A DNA stretch of 40,889 bases from Verrucomicrobiota bacterium (GCA_003218945.1 QHPE01000130.1:1-40889), one strand, 5' to 3'. Shown: positions 17,168 to 26,197, numbered from the stretch's first letter. Numbers and translations: made by a program. Notes: generated from the letters alone by a model not told the origin.

Positions 17168-17280
17168 TGGTCAAGAATACTGCAGAACAAATCATCCCCA
17201 GCGAAGTCGTTGGACCGCGCTGCGGAACGCCAGGTCAGGCCGTGGGACTTGTCGGCTCCACGTCGCTGCGCTCGAAGTAA
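17167..17280 (+). CDS. Possible small protein (37 aa) between rplX and rplE
   Basis: An ATG overlapping the rplX stop opens a 37-codon frame starting [16 protein letters not shown] and ending GSTSLRSK. It ends five bases before the rplE ATG. The tight coupling on both sides looks operonic, but the sequence matches nothing I recognise and could simply be spacer. It has no zinc-finger cysteines, so it is not rpsN. Confidence 0.3.
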   Translation: MVKNTAEQIIPSEVVGPRCGTPGQAVGLVGSTSLRSK

Positions 17281-17285
17281 CAGCC

Positions 17286-17858
17286 ATGAAAAACGAATTT
17301 CGTCGTCATTACAAAGAGCATGTTATGCCCGCGCTTCAGGAACGCCACGGCTATAAGAACGCCCATCAGATTCCAAAGGTGGAGAAGGTCGTGATCAACA
17401 CTTCGGTGGGCTCACAATCTGACGTGAAGCAAGCGCTGGAAGAAGCGAAGGCCGAGTTGTCGCTGATTACCGGACAGCGCCCAGTGGAAACGCTGGCCAA
17501 GAAAAGTATTTCTAACTTCAAGTTGCGCAAAGACCAGGCCATCGGCGCGAAAGTCACTCTGCGCGGAGAGCGCATGTATGAATTTCTCGAGCGGTTCATC
17601 AAGGCCGCCCTCCCGCGCATTCGCGATTTTCGCGGCGTATCTCCGAGGTGTTTCGATAAGCATGGTAACTACACCATCGGTATTTCCGACCAGTCAATTT
17701 TTCCTGAAATCGAACTCGACAAAATCAAGCGCAACATCGGATTTGATGTTACAATTGTAACTACGGCGCGAACGGACGAGGAAGCTAAATCGCTTCTAAG
17801 TGAGATGGGGATGCCGTTCAGCGACCGGGCGAAGAAGCCCGCCGCACAAGCGGCCTGA
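17286..17858 (+). CDS. rplE: Large ribosomal subunit protein uL5
   Basis: L5 forms the 5S rRNP with L18 and contacts the P-site tRNA. FRRHYKEHVMPALQERHGYKN, PKVEKVVINTSVGSQ, GQRPVETLAKKSISNFKLRKDQAIGAKVTLRGERMYEFLERF occur in order, and the RDFRGVSPRCFDKHGNYTIGISDQ-type segment follows. 190 residues from the ATG of MKNEFRRH, slightly extended at the C-terminus. rpsH follows without rpsN in between. Confidence 0.96.
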   Translation: MKNEFRRHYKEHVMPALQERHGYKNAHQIPKVEKVVINTSVGSQSDVKQALEEAKAELSLITGQRPVETLAKKSISNFKLRKDQAIGAKVTLRGERMYEFLERFIKAALPRIRDFRGVSPRCFDKHGNYTIGISDQSIFPEIELDKIKRNIGFDVTIVTTARTDEEAKSLLSEMGMPFSDRAKKPAAQAA

Positions 17859-17866
17859 TTTTTTTA

Positions 17867-18265
17867 ATGAGTACTGTTACAGATCCTATTGCTGATTTTC
17901 TGGCGCGCGTCCGCAACGGCGTGCGTGCGCAACGACCTGAGGTACTCGTGCCGTACTCGAAAATTAAAGCGGAACTTGCGCGTATCTTAAAAGAGGAAGG
18001 TTACATCTCGGATTACTCCGTCGACACAGGCGGAGAGCACCCGCGCATCAAAGTGATCAATAAGCTTGTAGACCGATCCAGCGCGATCGCAGGACTGCGA
18101 CGGATCAGCCGGCCCGGTTTGCGCCGTTACGTTGGTGCGGATGAAATCCCGCGGGTTCTTGGTGGAATGGGTCTGGCGATCCTTTCCACTTCGCGAGGTA
18201 TTTTGTCAGGCCGCGAAGCGAGAAAGCAAAAGGTCGGCGGCGAACTGCTGGCGTATGTTTGGTGA
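17867..18265 (+). CDS. rpsH: Small ribosomal subunit protein uS8
   Basis: S8 binds the 16S central domain; in E. coli it is the spc-operon repressor. TDPIADFLARVRNGVRAQ, VPYSKIKAELARILKEEGYI, ISRPGLRRYVGADEIPRVLGGMG and the STSRGILSGREARKQKVGGELLAYVW C-terminus are canonical. 132 residues, normal length. Confidence 0.96.
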   Translation: MSTVTDPIADFLARVRNGVRAQRPEVLVPYSKIKAELARILKEEGYISDYSVDTGGEHPRIKVINKLVDRSSAIAGLRRISRPGLRRYVGADEIPRVLGGMGLAILSTSRGILSGREARKQKVGGELLAYVW

Positions 18266-18305
18266 CGGATTTGATGTTGTAACGGTCTAAACGGATTACG
18301 AATTC

Positions 18306-18845
18306 ATGTCACGAATCGGAAATAAAGCCGTCGAGATACCCGACAAAGTCAAGGTGAATGTCGGTGACGGCGGGCAGGTGTCGGTGGAAGGGCCGAAGGG
18401 AAAAATGCAATGGACACTTCCGCGCGAGATCAAGGCTACCGTGCAAGACAATCGTGTATCGCTGGTGCGGGAAGCGGAAACGCGCAGCGCGAAAGCGTTG
18501 CATGGACTTTCGCGCAGTCTCGTGCACAACATGGTTCAGGGCGTCAGCGAGGGGTTCACGAAGCAACTCGAAATCGAAGGCGTCGGATTCAGAGCGGCTG
18601 TGCAGGGATCAAACCTCAACTTGAGTCTTGGCTTCTCGCATCCGGTAGCATTTCCAATTCCCAAGGACATCAAAGTTACGGTGGCCGATAACACCAAAAT
18701 CACGATTCAGGGCGTCGATAAAAAATTAGTCGGACAAGTTGCGGCTGATATCCGCCGATTCTATCCACCGGAACCTTACAAGGGCAAAGGCGTTCGTTAT
18801 GCAGGCGAGCAGATTCGTCGCAAGGAAGGCAAGACCGTTCAATAA
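18306..18845 (+). CDS. rplF: Large ribosomal subunit protein uL6
   Basis: L6 lies near the sarcin-ricin loop and GTPase-factor site. [31 protein letters not shown], the second domain [23 protein letters not shown] and the [23 protein letters not shown] end are diagnostic. 179 residues is standard. rplR starts two bases after the stop. Confidence 0.96.
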   Translation: MSRIGNKAVEIPDKVKVNVGDGGQVSVEGPKGKMQWTLPREIKATVQDNRVSLVREAETRSAKALHGLSRSLVHNMVQGVSEGFTKQLEIEGVGFRAAVQGSNLNLSLGFSHPVAFPIPKDIKVTVADNTKITIQGVDKKLVGQVAADIRRFYPPEPYKGKGVRYAGEQIRRKEGKTVQ

Positions 18846-18847
18846 GC

Positions 18848-19222
18848 ATGGCGACGATTCGTAAGGCAGCGCGGCAGCGCATTCATCGGAGGATCAGGAA
18901 AAAAGTTGCAGGCACGGCGCAACGTCCGCGACTGGCAGTTCATTTCTCCGGCAAGCATATATACGCCCAGGTAATCGATGATGATGCTGGCCGCACAATC
19001 GCTGCCGCATCGACTGCTGAGTCCCGAATGCGTTCGGGATTGCTCGGCAAAGCGAAAGCACACGCAAATCAGGCTGCAGCCGAACTGGTCGGCAAGGCAA
19101 TCGCGGAGCGTTCACTGGCGAAGAACCTCGACCGGGTTGTTTTTGATCGTGGCGGGTTTTTCTATCACGGAAAAGTGAAGGCGCTGGCAGATGCTGCGCG
19201 CGCGGGCGGTTTAAAGTTTTAA
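18848..19222 (+). CDS. rplR: Large ribosomal subunit protein uL18
   Basis: L18 binds 5S r[64 protein letters not shown] and [26 protein letters not shown] are typical; 124 residues. The next gene, rpsE, starts three bases after the stop. Confidence 0.96.
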   Translation: MATIRKAARQRIHRRIRKKVAGTAQRPRLAVHFSGKHIYAQVIDDDAGRTIAAASTAESRMRSGLLGKAKAHANQAAAELVGKAIAERSLAKNLDRVVFDRGGFFYHGKVKALADAARAGGLKF

Positions 19223-19225
19223 TTC

Positions 19226-19789
19226 ATGAATCACACACACTCAGGAAGGCGAGGAGACTCGCGCAGGCAAGAAAGGCCATCGACTGCAAGGGGTGACACC
19301 AGTGAGAAAGTCGTGTTTATCAATCGCTGCGCGAAAGTCGTGAAGGGTGGCCGCCGTTTCAGTTTTAGCGCCTTGATTGTGGCGGGCGACCACGATGGAC
19401 GAGTCGGGTACGGGTTTGGTAAAGCCAACGAAGTTTCCGAAGCAATTCGCAAAGCCTCAGAGGCGGCGCGCAAGTCGATGGAGAAAGTTTCGCTGAACGA
19501 AAATACGATCCCGCACGAAGTGATCGGCGAATTCGATGGTGCGCGAGTGCTGTTGCGCCCCGCGTCGCCTGGAACAGGGATTATCGCCGGCGGCGGTGTC
19601 CGAGCGGTTGCAGAAGCGGCCGGTATTCGCGATGTCCTGGCCAAATCGTTGGGATCAAGCAATCACGCGAACGTAGTAAAGGCGACGATCGCCGCGCTGC
19701 GATCGCTTCGACGGAAGGATGAAATTTTTAAACTGCGCGGAATTCCATCGCGCGATGGGAGAGGTGAATTACATGCTGCGCCTTCATAA
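19226..19789 (+). CDS. rpsE: Small ribosomal subunit protein uS5
   Basis: S5 is a fidelity protein at the back of the 30[77 protein letters not shown] and [16 protein letters not shown] are canonical. The N-terminal extension (about 25 residues) is basic and polar. rplO begins within its last 17 bases; rpmD, normally between them, is missing. Confidence 0.96.
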   Translation: MNHTHSGRRGDSRRQERPSTARGDTSEKVVFINRCAKVVKGGRRFSFSALIVAGDHDGRVGYGFGKANEVSEAIRKASEAARKSMEKVSLNENTIPHEVIGEFDGARVLLRPASPGTGIIAGGGVRAVAEAAGIRDVLAKSLGSSNHANVVKATIAALRSLRRKDEIFKLRGIPSRDGRGELHAAPS

Positions 19790-20345
19790 TCTGCGACCTC
19801 GTCCCGGTTCCCGCCATCGCGTAAAACGCCTGGGTTGCGGTGAAAGTTCGGGACATGGAAAAACCAGCGGGAAGGGGACCAAGGGCCAAAAGGCGCGTTC
19901 TGGCGGAAGTATCCGGCTTGGATTCGAAGGCGGGCAAATGCCATTAATTCGGCGTTTGCCAAAGCGCGGATTCAACAATGCTGCATTTCACAAATGTTAC
20001 GCGATTGTGAATGTGAGCGATCTGAATGCATTTGAAGCTGGCACGGTTGTAAACGAACAGCTGTTGCGCGAGTCGAATCTCGTCCGCGGTCATTTCGCAG
20101 GGATAAAAATTCTCGGCGAAGGCGAGCTGAAACACGGGCTGCAGGTGCAAGCGGATAGAATCAGCACGACCGCGCGAGAGAAAATCGAGAAGGCCGGTGG
20201 CACTGTGACCCTGCGCGAGGCGCGTACCAGTCAAGAAAACAAAACAGACGTTACTTCGTCTGGAGCGGAGCCAGATGTCGCGGCCGCGACTGTCAAGCCG
20301 AGGGCCAAAACCAAAACGAAATCGCGCAAGAATAAGAGCGAATGA
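19773..20345 (+). CDS. rplO: Large ribosomal subunit protein uL15
   Basis: L15 is a late 50S assembly protein. [42 protein letters not shown] begins as [16 protein letters not shown], and [19 protein letters not shown] is diagnostic. I chose the ATG at 19773 (GAGAGG 9 nt upstream), giving 190 residues; longer in-frame starts lie inside rpsE. A C-terminal tail of about 40 polar/basic residues exceeds the family norm. secY overlaps its stop by 4 nt. Confidence 0.95.
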   Translation: MLRLHNLRPRPGSRHRVKRLGCGESSGHGKTSGKGTKGQKARSGGSIRLGFEGGQMPLIRRLPKRGFNNAAFHKCYAIVNVSDLNAFEAGTVVNEQLLRESNLVRGHFAGIKILGEGELKHGLQVQADRISTTAREKIEKAGGTVTLREARTSQENKTDVTSSGAEPDVAAATVKPRAKTKTKSRKNKSE

Positions 20346-21847
20346 TTTCGGCGTTCTTAAACACAGTCAAAATACCGGAGCTGCGCCGGCGAATTTTATA
20401 TACGCTGGCCGTGATTGTGATTGTGCGCCTGGGCGCTGCGATTACCACGCCCGGTGTTAATCAGGGCGTTTTACAGGAGTGGTTCCGCACTTCGTTGACA
20501 CAACGCACTGGAGGCGGTCTGGCAGCGCTGTTCAACTTGTTCAGTGGCGGAGCGCTGGAAAATTGCGCCGTCTTTTCTCTTGGCATCATGCCTTACATCA
20601 GCGCTTCAATCATGATGCAGCTATTGACGGCGGTGATTCCGCAACTGGGAAGACTCGCGCGCGAAGATGGTGGTCGGCAGAAGATCATGCAGTTGACGCG
20701 GTACACGACGCTAGTGCTATGCATTTTCCAGGGTTACTTGCTGGCTCTCTCATTTCAGCATCCGGAATCGTACCACACGATGCTGCCCGGAATCACTGAC
20801 ACCATTAGGCAACTTGGGATCCCGCTGGTGGACGATCTTGGTTGGAAATTCCGAATAATAACCGTCGTCTCGCTCACCACCGGCACGTTGCTTTTGATGT
20901 GGTTAGGCGACCAAATCACCGAGCGAGGTATCGGCAACGGCATCTCTCTTATTATCACGATCGGCATTGTTGCGCGGCTGCCCGCCGGACTGGTGCAGGC
21001 ATGGAAGACTTTTGTTCCGTCGGGGCAGGGGGCGAGCCAGGTGAACCCGATGGTGCTCGTTCTGCTGGTGTTGGTCCTAGTTTTTGTCATCGCCGCTGTC
21101 ATCGCGATCACCCAAGGCGTCAGGAAAATTACTGTGCAGTATGCAAAGCGGGTAGTCGGCCGAAAGATGTATGGCGGCCAGACCCAGTACATGCCATTGA
21201 AAGTGAATTATGCCGGGGTGATGCCAATCATCTTTGCCTGGGCATTGCTTCTTTTCCCGGCCACCATTGTGAGCTATGGGTTTAAGAATAGTCCCACTGC
21301 GAATCGCATCGCCGCCGCGCTTTCCACTGGCTGGCCGCATTATGTGGCTCTTGCGGCAATGATTTTCTTTTTCAGTTATTTCTGGGTCGCCACACAGTTT
21401 CAACCGACTCAAATCGCCGATGATCTGAAGAAATATGGCGGGTACATCCCCGGAGTCCGACCGGGGAAACCGACTGCCGATTTTCTCGATTTCACCATGA
21501 CGCGACTGACGTTCGCTGGTGCAATTTTTTTGACGCTGATCGCCGTTTTCCCCAGCCTGCTCAGCCAGTCGTTAAACGTGCCGGTAATTACCGCCCAGTT
21601 TTTCGGCGGCACAAGTTTGTTAATCATTGTTGGAGTCATGCTCGATACGATGCGGCAAGTGGAGACCCATCTGATTCAGCGGCATTACGACGGGTTCTTG
21701 CGAAAAGGCAAGATCCGGGGGCGCTCGTTTGATCGCGCTGCCTATGCGCGCGGCGAAACGGCAACAAGCGGCACCCTGATCTGGTTTGGCGTGGGGATCG
21801 CCGTGCTCGTGATCGCCGGGGTCGCAATTTTCCTTTATGGGCGATAG
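20342..21847 (+). CDS. secY: Protein translocase subunit SecY
   Basis: SecY is the channel of the SecYEG translocon in the inner membrane. The start SAFLNTVKIPELRRRILYTL, the plug region GGLAALFNLFSGGALENCAVFSLGIMPYISASIMMQL, and the cytoplasmic loop KITVQYAKRVVGRKMYGGQ are canonical; ten membrane helices can be traced. The pore and late loops YGFKNSPTANR and KYGGYIPGVRPGKPTADF are intact. At 501 residues it is longer than E. coli SecY (443), with a longer external loop near residues 130-165. It is the last gene of the spc-type group, followed by adk after its TAG. Confidence 0.96.
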   Translation: MISAFLNTVKIPELRRRILYTLAVIVIVRLGAAITTPGVNQGVLQEWFRTSLTQRTGGGLAALFNLFSGGALENCAVFSLGIMPYISASIMMQLLTAVIPQLGRLAREDGGRQKIMQLTRYTTLVLCIFQGYLLALSFQHPESYHTMLPGITDTIRQLGIPLVDDLGWKFRIITVVSLTTGTLLLMWLGDQITERGIGNGISLIITIGIVARLPAGLVQAWKTFVPSGQGASQVNPMVLVLLVLVLVFVIAAVIAITQGVRKITVQYAKRVVGRKMYGGQTQYMPLKVNYAGVMPIIFAWALLLFPATIVSYGFKNSPTANRIAAALSTGWPHYVALAAMIFFFSYFWVATQFQPTQIADDLKKYGGYIPGVRPGKPTADFLDFTMTRLTFAGAIFLTLIAVFPSLLSQSLNVPVITAQFFGGTSLLIIVGVMLDTMRQVETHLIQRHYDGFLRKGKIRGRSFDRAAYARGETATSGTLIWFGVGIAVLVIAGVAIFLYGR

Positions 21848-22507
21848 GTGAAAAGGCGGCTTGTTCTTCTCGGCCCGCCTGGTTCCGGCAAGGGAACGCA
21901 GGCGGAAATGGTTACGCGGCACTTTGGGATTCCCGTGACTTCCCCGGGGGCAATTTTGCGGCGTGAACGCGATCTCGGAACGCCCCTCGGGCAGGAGACC
22001 GCTGAGGTCCTCCGAAGCGGCGGATTGGTCTCGGATAAGATCATCATCGAACTTATTGAGGACTGGTTGCGTTTGCACGGAGGTCACGGATTCGTCTTCG
22101 ACGGTTTTCCCCGGACATTGCCGCAGGCCGAAAGTTTAATGTCGATGTTAACGAAGTTGCGCACGGCGCTGGACCTGGCGATCTGGCTGGAGGTATCGGA
22201 GGAAACAGTTCGCGAGCGTATCACCGGCCGGCTTCAATGCGCCGAGTGCGGCTTTACGACGAGTTCATCCAGTGCGCAATTTGCCAACCGTCCGGTATGC
22301 CCATATTGCGACGGGCGATTGGAGCGCCGCAACGATGATGATCTGGGCGTATTGCAAACACGCTTGCAAGAGTTCCGCACAAAAACTGAACCGTTGGGCG
22401 CCTTCTACAAGAAGCTGTCGATCCTGCATCGGATTGACGGCAACCGGGACCGCGATGCGGTCTTTGCCGACATTTCGCGACTGATCGAGGACAAGAAGGC
22501 GAAATGA
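21848..22507 (+). CDS. adk: Adenylate kinase
   Basis: Converts ATP plus AMP to two ADP. The P-loop GPPGSGKGTQ lies at residues 8-17, and FVFDGFPRT is the NMP-binding/core signature. The LID domain is the zinc type with two Cys pairs (CAEC and CPYC). The segment normally reading STGDMLR is SPGAILR here, an unusual change in the AMP-binding part, though the following Arg is kept. The start is GTG directly after the secY stop; map overlaps the end by 4 nt. 219 residues, normal for the long form. Confidence 0.94.
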   Translation: MKRRLVLLGPPGSGKGTQAEMVTRHFGIPVTSPGAILRRERDLGTPLGQETAEVLRSGGLVSDKIIIELIEDWLRLHGGHGFVFDGFPRTLPQAESLMSMLTKLRTALDLAIWLEVSEETVRERITGRLQCAECGFTTSSSSAQFANRPVCPYCDGRLERRNDDDLGVLQTRLQEFRTKTEPLGAFYKKLSILHRIDGNRDRDAVFADISRLIEDKKAK

Positions 22508-23280
22508 TTCCGATTAAGAACGCCAGCGAAATCGACAAGATGCGCCAGGCATGCCGCTCAGCGAGTGACATTCTCCACAAGGTCAGCGACCTGATTCGCC
22601 CCGGAATCAGCACCAAGGAAGTAGATGAGGCAGCTGCGGACTTTATGAGTGACGCCGGCGTAAAGAGTGCGTTCCTGGGTTATCGGCTCGGGCATCGCGT
22701 GTTTCCCGGAAACATTTGCATCTCGCTTAATGATGAAGTGGTGCATGGGATTGGCAGTCACCGGCGCATTCAATACGGCGATATTGTGAAGCTCGACATC
22801 GGGATCGTTCAGGATGGCTGGGTTGGCGATAACGCGACGACTGTTCCGGTTGGAATAATTGATGAGCGCACGGACCAGTTGCTGCGTGTGACCGAAAACG
22901 CGCTTACCCGCGCAATCGGCGTCGCGCAGGAAGGCCGGCGCGTTGGCGATATCTGCGCAGAAATCGAGGACGAAGCTCGGCGCTCTGGTTTTTCAGTGGT
23001 ACGCGAATTCGTTGGGCACGGCGTTGGGCGCAAAATGCACGAGGAACCGCAAATTCCTAATTATGGTAAACGTGGCAGCGGACCGAAATTGAAGGCCGGC
23101 ATGACGCTCGCCATTGAACCGATGATTAACATCGGCACCTCCGATGTCCGATTGCTCGACGACGGCTGGACGGTGTGCACGGCGGATGGCCGCCCGTCGG
23201 CCCACTTCGAGCATACGGTTCTGATTACCAGGGACGAGCCGGAAATTCTGACATGGCGCGCAAAGACGCAATTGAGCTAG
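22504..23280 (+). CDS. map: Methionine aminopeptidase, type I
   Basis: Removes N-terminal Met from nascent proteins. Metal ligands of the pita-bread fold are visible: [16 protein letters not shown] (two Asp), [21 protein letters not shown] (His), LAIEPMIN (Glu) and the final HFEHTVLI (Glu). 258 residues matches type Ia without an N-terminal extension. Its 3' end overlaps infA by 28 bases, in the usual secY-adk-map-infA order. Confidence 0.96.
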   Translation: MIPIKNASEIDKMRQACRSASDILHKVSDLIRPGISTKEVDEAAADFMSDAGVKSAFLGYRLGHRVFPGNICISLNDEVVHGIGSHRRIQYGDIVKLDIGIVQDGWVGDNATTVPVGIIDERTDQLLRVTENALTRAIGVAQEGRRVGDICAEIEDEARRSGFSVVREFVGHGVGRKMHEEPQIPNYGKRGSGPKLKAGMTLAIEPMINIGTSDVRLLDDGWTVCTADGRPSAHFEHTVLITRDEPEILTWRAKTQLS

Positions 23281-23471
23281 AGGGAACCGTCGTCGAGTTG
23301 CTGCCGAACACCATGTTCCGGGTCGAGATCCCCGGTGGCCGTCGCGTGCTGGCGCATATCTCCGGGAAAATGCGCCTGCACTTCATTCGCATCTTGCCAG
23401 GAGACAAAGTTATGCTAGAGATTTCACCCTACGATTTGTCGAAAGGGCGAATTATTTATCGCCAAAAATGA
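23253..23471 (+). CDS. infA: Translation initiation factor IF-1
   Basis: IF-1 occupies the A site during initiation. The 72-residue S1-type OB fold reads [38 protein letters not shown] and [15 protein letters not shown], all canonical. The start lies inside map. rpmJ follows 39 nt downstream. Confidence 0.96.
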   Translation: MARKDAIELEGTVVELLPNTMFRVEIPGGRRVLAHISGKMRLHFIRILPGDKVMLEISPYDLSKGRIIYRQK

Positions 23472-23510
23472 CGACCCGGCGGGCGGCCGCGGTTTTCGAT
23501 TTCGCGAATT

Positions 23511-23624
23511 ATGAAAGTACGACCATCAGTGAAAAGGCTTTGTGCGAGTTGCAGGATCGTGAAGCGCAAGAACGTCGTGCGCGTGATCTGCAAGAATCCG
23601 CGGCACAAACAGCGCCAGGGCTAA
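23511..23624 (+). CDS. rpmJ: Large ribosomal subunit protein bL36
   Basis: A 37-residue protein starting [20 protein letters not shown] and ending NPRHKQRQG. The zinc ligands are present (CASC, then a third Cys in VICKN and a His in PRHKQ), so it is the zinc-binding form. Its place between infA and rpsM is standard. Confidence 0.95.
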   Translation: MKVRPSVKRLCASCRIVKRKNVVRVICKNPRHKQRQG

Positions 23625-23659
23625 TTACTGGAGTGATGAAGTAGTGGAGTTTTTGATTT

Positions 23660-24055
23660 ATGCCAAGATTGCTAGGAGTTGAAATACCAGCAGATAAACG
23701 CGTGGAGGTGTCTTTGACCTACATTTATGGAATCGGGTTTAGCACAGCGCGCCGGATTCTCGAGCAGACAAACATCGATCCGAACATTCGAGCAAAAGAC
23801 CTTACGCCGCAGCAGTTAAACGAAATCATTCATGCGATCACGAACAATAAGGTCAAAATCGAAGGCGACTTGCGCCGCGACGTGCAAAGCAATTTGAAGC
23901 GTTTGCAGGCAATCAATTCTTACCGTGGCATCCGTCACCGCAAAGGTTTGCCGGTGCGGGGTCAACGCACTTCCACCAATGCGCGCACACGCAAAGGACC
24001 TCGCAAGACCGTGGGTGTGATACGCAATCCCGACGCAAAGGCTGGCAAAGTTTAG
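23660..24055 (+). CDS. rpsM: Small ribosomal subunit protein uS13
   Basis: S13 contacts the P-site tRNA and forms head bridges to the 50[66 protein letters not shown] are seen in order (the last in two overlapping blocks). 131 residues; the C-terminal tail is slightly longer than in E. coli. rpsK follows closely. Confidence 0.96.
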   Translation: MPRLLGVEIPADKRVEVSLTYIYGIGFSTARRILEQTNIDPNIRAKDLTPQQLNEIIHAITNNKVKIEGDLRRDVQSNLKRLQAINSYRGIRHRKGLPVRGQRTSTNARTRKGPRKTVGVIRNPDAKAGKV

Positions 24056-24067
24056 TTATTGATTCAC

Positions 24068-24661
24068 ATGGCTGAAGAAACCAATCCTGCAAATCCGGAC
24101 GAGACGAAAACGCAAGGCGACGCTGCTGATGACCAACCGGCCGCCAAAGAGGCAACTCCAAAAGCCGAAGCGGCCGTCAAACGTCCTGTCGCAAAAAAGG
24201 CAGCAAAGCAAAAGAAAGAACAACCCGCGCCTGCTGCCGGAGCGCCCGAAACTCTTTCGCTCTCAACCGAAGAGGTTGACAAGCCAAAGATTGTTAAGGC
24301 CAAAGGAAGCAAGAACGTTCATTCAGGCATTGCGCATGTGCTTGCTACGTTTAACAACACCGTCGTCACGATCACCGACCTGAAAGGCAACGTTATTGGA
24401 TGGTCGAGCGCCGGGAAAGTCGGCTTCAAAGGTTCGCGCAAAAGCACCGCTTACGCCGCGCAAATGGTGGCGCAGGATGCCTCCCGCCAGGCAATGGGCC
24501 ATGGACTGAAGGAAGTGGAAGTATTGGTCAAGGGCCCAGGAGCAGGACGCGAATCTGCGGTGCGCGCTTTGCAGGCTATTGGGCTCGATCTCACGGTGAT
24601 TCGTGACGTAACGCCCGTGCCGCACAACGGTTGCCGTCCTCCAAAACAACGCCGCGTCTGA
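24068..24661 (+). CDS. rpsK: Small ribosomal subunit protein uS11 with long N-terminal extension
   Basis: S11 forms part of the platform near the E site. The core begins at about residue 75 ([24 protein letters not shown]) and includes [35 protein letters not shown] and the invariant end [16 protein letters not shown]. The first 75 residues are an Ala/Lys/Pro/Glu-rich low-complexity extension, absent from the standard S11 of about 129 residues. I chose the ATG of [10 protein letters not shown]; a TTG nine bases upstream is also in frame. Nothing suggests a frameshift. Confidence 0.95.
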   Translation: MAEETNPANPDETKTQGDAADDQPAAKEATPKAEAAVKRPVAKKAAKQKKEQPAPAAGAPETLSLSTEEVDKPKIVKAKGSKNVHSGIAHVLATFNNTVVTITDLKGNVIGWSSAGKVGFKGSRKSTAYAAQMVAQDASRQAMGHGLKEVEVLVKGPGAGRESAVRALQAIGLDLTVIRDVTPVPHNGCRPPKQRRV

Positions 24662-24684
24662 TGTTTTAACGCTTTAACGAATCC

Positions 24685-25296
24685 ATGGCCAGATACACAG
24701 GACCAAAAACAAAGGTAAGCCGACGCTACGGTGTGCCGATCTTCGGTTCCTCCAAGGCATTGGAGCGGAAGAATTATCCGCCGGGCCAGCATGGTCCCAG
24801 AGGGTCGCGGCGCAAACAATCTGACTACGCGATTGCACTCGGTGAAAAACAGAAACTGCGTTATCAGTACGGACTGCTCGAGCGCCAGTTCCGGCGCATC
24901 TTTCAAAGGGCGCTGCGGAAGCGAGGTGTGACCGGTGAAACGCTTCTCCAGTTATTGGAAACGCGGCTCGACAATGTTGTTTATCGGCTTGGATTCGCCA
25001 ACACTCGCAGCGCAGCGCGCCAACTAGTGTCACATGGGCATGTGCTGGTAAAGGGGCGTCGGGTCAATGTCGCTTCGTACAATGTCAAAGCAGGCGATGA
25101 GATCACGATCAAAGACAAACCCAAGTCACGACAACTCGTGCTGCGGAATCTTGATCTCACGCAGATTGTTCCCGTGCCCGATTGGCTTACAGTCGACCGC
25201 GACGGCCTCAGCGGTAAGGTTGCGCGCATCCCATCGCGAGAGGAAATGCAGCCGATTGTGAACGAACAGTTGGTCGTTGAGCTGTACTCGCGGTAG
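24685..25296 (+). CDS. rpsD: Small ribosomal subunit protein uS4
   Basis: S4 nucleates 30S assembly. MARYTGPKTKVSRRYGVPIF, the YPPGQHGPRGSRRKQSDYA loop, and the S4 RNA-binding domain RLDNVVYRLGFANTRSAARQLVSHGHVLVKG are canonical. It lacks the N-terminal zinc-binding Cys cluster (C-minus type). 203 residues. It ends the ribosomal run: rpoA and rplQ do not follow, and a repeat and minus-strand genes come next. Confidence 0.96.
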   Translation: MARYTGPKTKVSRRYGVPIFGSSKALERKNYPPGQHGPRGSRRKQSDYAIALGEKQKLRYQYGLLERQFRRIFQRALRKRGVTGETLLQLLETRLDNVVYRLGFANTRSAARQLVSHGHVLVKGRRVNVASYNVKAGDEITIKDKPKSRQLVLRNLDLTQIVPVPDWLTVDRDGLSGKVARIPSREEMQPIVNEQLVVELYSR

Positions 25297-25367
25297 CTGT
25301 AGCGGCGCTCTATGAGCGCCGAATTACCGCCGCGCCAAGAACGACGGGCGGTCGTACACCGTCACTA
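25297..25367. repeat. REP-like hairpin-doublet element (type A, right arm decayed)
   Basis: The left part, CTGTAGCGGCGCTC-TAT-GAGCGCCG (25297-25321), matches the element at 4040 with one change in the loop. The right hairpin (about 25345-25367) is degenerate, GGGCGGTC...ACCGTC. It sits directly after rpsD, and its right end supplies the stop codon of the next minus-strand gene. Confidence 0.75.
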
Positions 25368-25598
25368 GGGTTTCGCTTCGAGGTGCTCGAGCGCTTTATC
25401 GTAGCTTTTGCGATCGAGAAAATGCTTCAGCCGCGGATCGGCTGACGGCGGAAGCGACTCTTGCAGCCGGTCGATTTTTTCCGAGACTACGCGCAATCGG
25501 GCGATGTGTTTTGCCTCGTCGCGGCGACTTTCCTCGTCCCGAATTACCGCGAGTCGTTCTCGCAGCGCCTCCGCCAGGGCGGCCAACCGCTTGTTCAT
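25365..25598 (-). CDS. Small hypothetical helical protein (77 aa)
   Basis: The frame reads MNKRLAALAEALRERLAVI and continues as a strongly charged, probably all-helical chain (RDEESRRDEAKHIARL, VVSEKIDRLQESL), ending DKALEHLEAKP. No known family is recognised. It lies 22 nt downstream of the DUF2934 gene on the same strand, so the pair may be one operon. Heptad-like Leu spacing suggests a coiled coil. Confidence 0.55.
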   Translation of the reverse strand: MNKRLAALAEALRERLAVIRDEESRRDEAKHIARLRVVSEKIDRLQESLPPSADPRLKHFLDRKSYDKALEHLEAKP

Positions 25599-25620
25599 TG
25601 TGTGCTACTGCTCGGTAACT

Positions 25621-25968
25621 TCAGCGACGTGTTTCGGCGACTAACTGTCGCTTCGCTTCAAGCCAATCGGACTCAGCATCGCCGGGCAAAGCGAATCTGC
25701 GCCGGCGCTCCGAGATGAAATAGGCCAGCAGGCGAATGGTTTCCTCTGGAAGTTCGCCAGACGTCGCCGGCTTCTGCTGTGGAGATGCTGAAATCTGTGC
25801 CGTCGTTCCGGCAAACGTCTCCTTGCTCGTCGCCTCCTTGCGCGGTTTTTTGGCTGTAGTGACGCGTCGTCCGCTCTGACGCTTGTCGGCCTTTTCTTTC
25901 GGGGCCGGCCCGCCTGACTCTGAAGACGATTGATTCTTAATTTCGGCAGTTTTCGTTTTTCTCGGCAC
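25621..25968 (-). CDS. DUF2934 domain protein
   Basis: The first 70 residues are Lys/Ser/Ala-rich and disordered-looking (MPRKTKTAEIKNQSSSESGG). The last 45 residues form the short helix-turn-helix-like DUF2934 unit: EETIRLLAYFISERRRRF, then ALPGDAESDWLEAKRQLVAE, with the typical G-D-x-x-x-D-W-L-x-A motif. Proteins of this family are small and of unknown function. It precedes the 77-aa gene on the same strand. Confidence 0.75.
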   Translation of the reverse strand: MPRKTKTAEIKNQSSSESGGPAPKEKADKRQSGRRVTTAKKPRKEATSKETFAGTTAQISASPQQKPATSGELPEETIRLLAYFISERRRRFALPGDAESDWLEAKRQLVAETRR

Positions 25969-26094
25969 GATAGATCAATGGTTAAATGACTCCAATTCGT
26001 TTATCGTTCATCGGCTGGTTGGCAAGTGCTTTCTCGCGCCCCGTCAGACATTCGCATAAACTAGTAATTTGGGCTTCCAGCCTGACGGATCATG

Positions 26095-26161
26095 CAGGCT
26101 TCCCAGCCTGCTCATTCCCGACCAGGCAAGGTGCCTGTTCGACGAGACAGGCAAGATGCCT
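26095..26161. repeat. REP-like hairpin cluster
   Basis: Three small hairpins in a row: CAGGCT-TCCC-AGCCTG (26095-26110), CAGGCA-AGG-TGCCTG (26123-26137) and AGGCA-AGA-TGCCT (26149-26161). The latter two share the stem with 3-nt loops. It lies upstream of the YvlD-like gene. Different stem sequence from the type A element but the same architecture. Confidence 0.7.
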
Positions 26162-26197
26162 ATGTTACGGGTCGCGCGACCATTAAAAATCCATAGT

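Noticed and set aside
26069-26197. N-terminal extension of the YvlD-like protein
   Set aside because: It is encoded by the hairpin repeat cluster, and the predicted first membrane helix starts only after the ATG at 26198.
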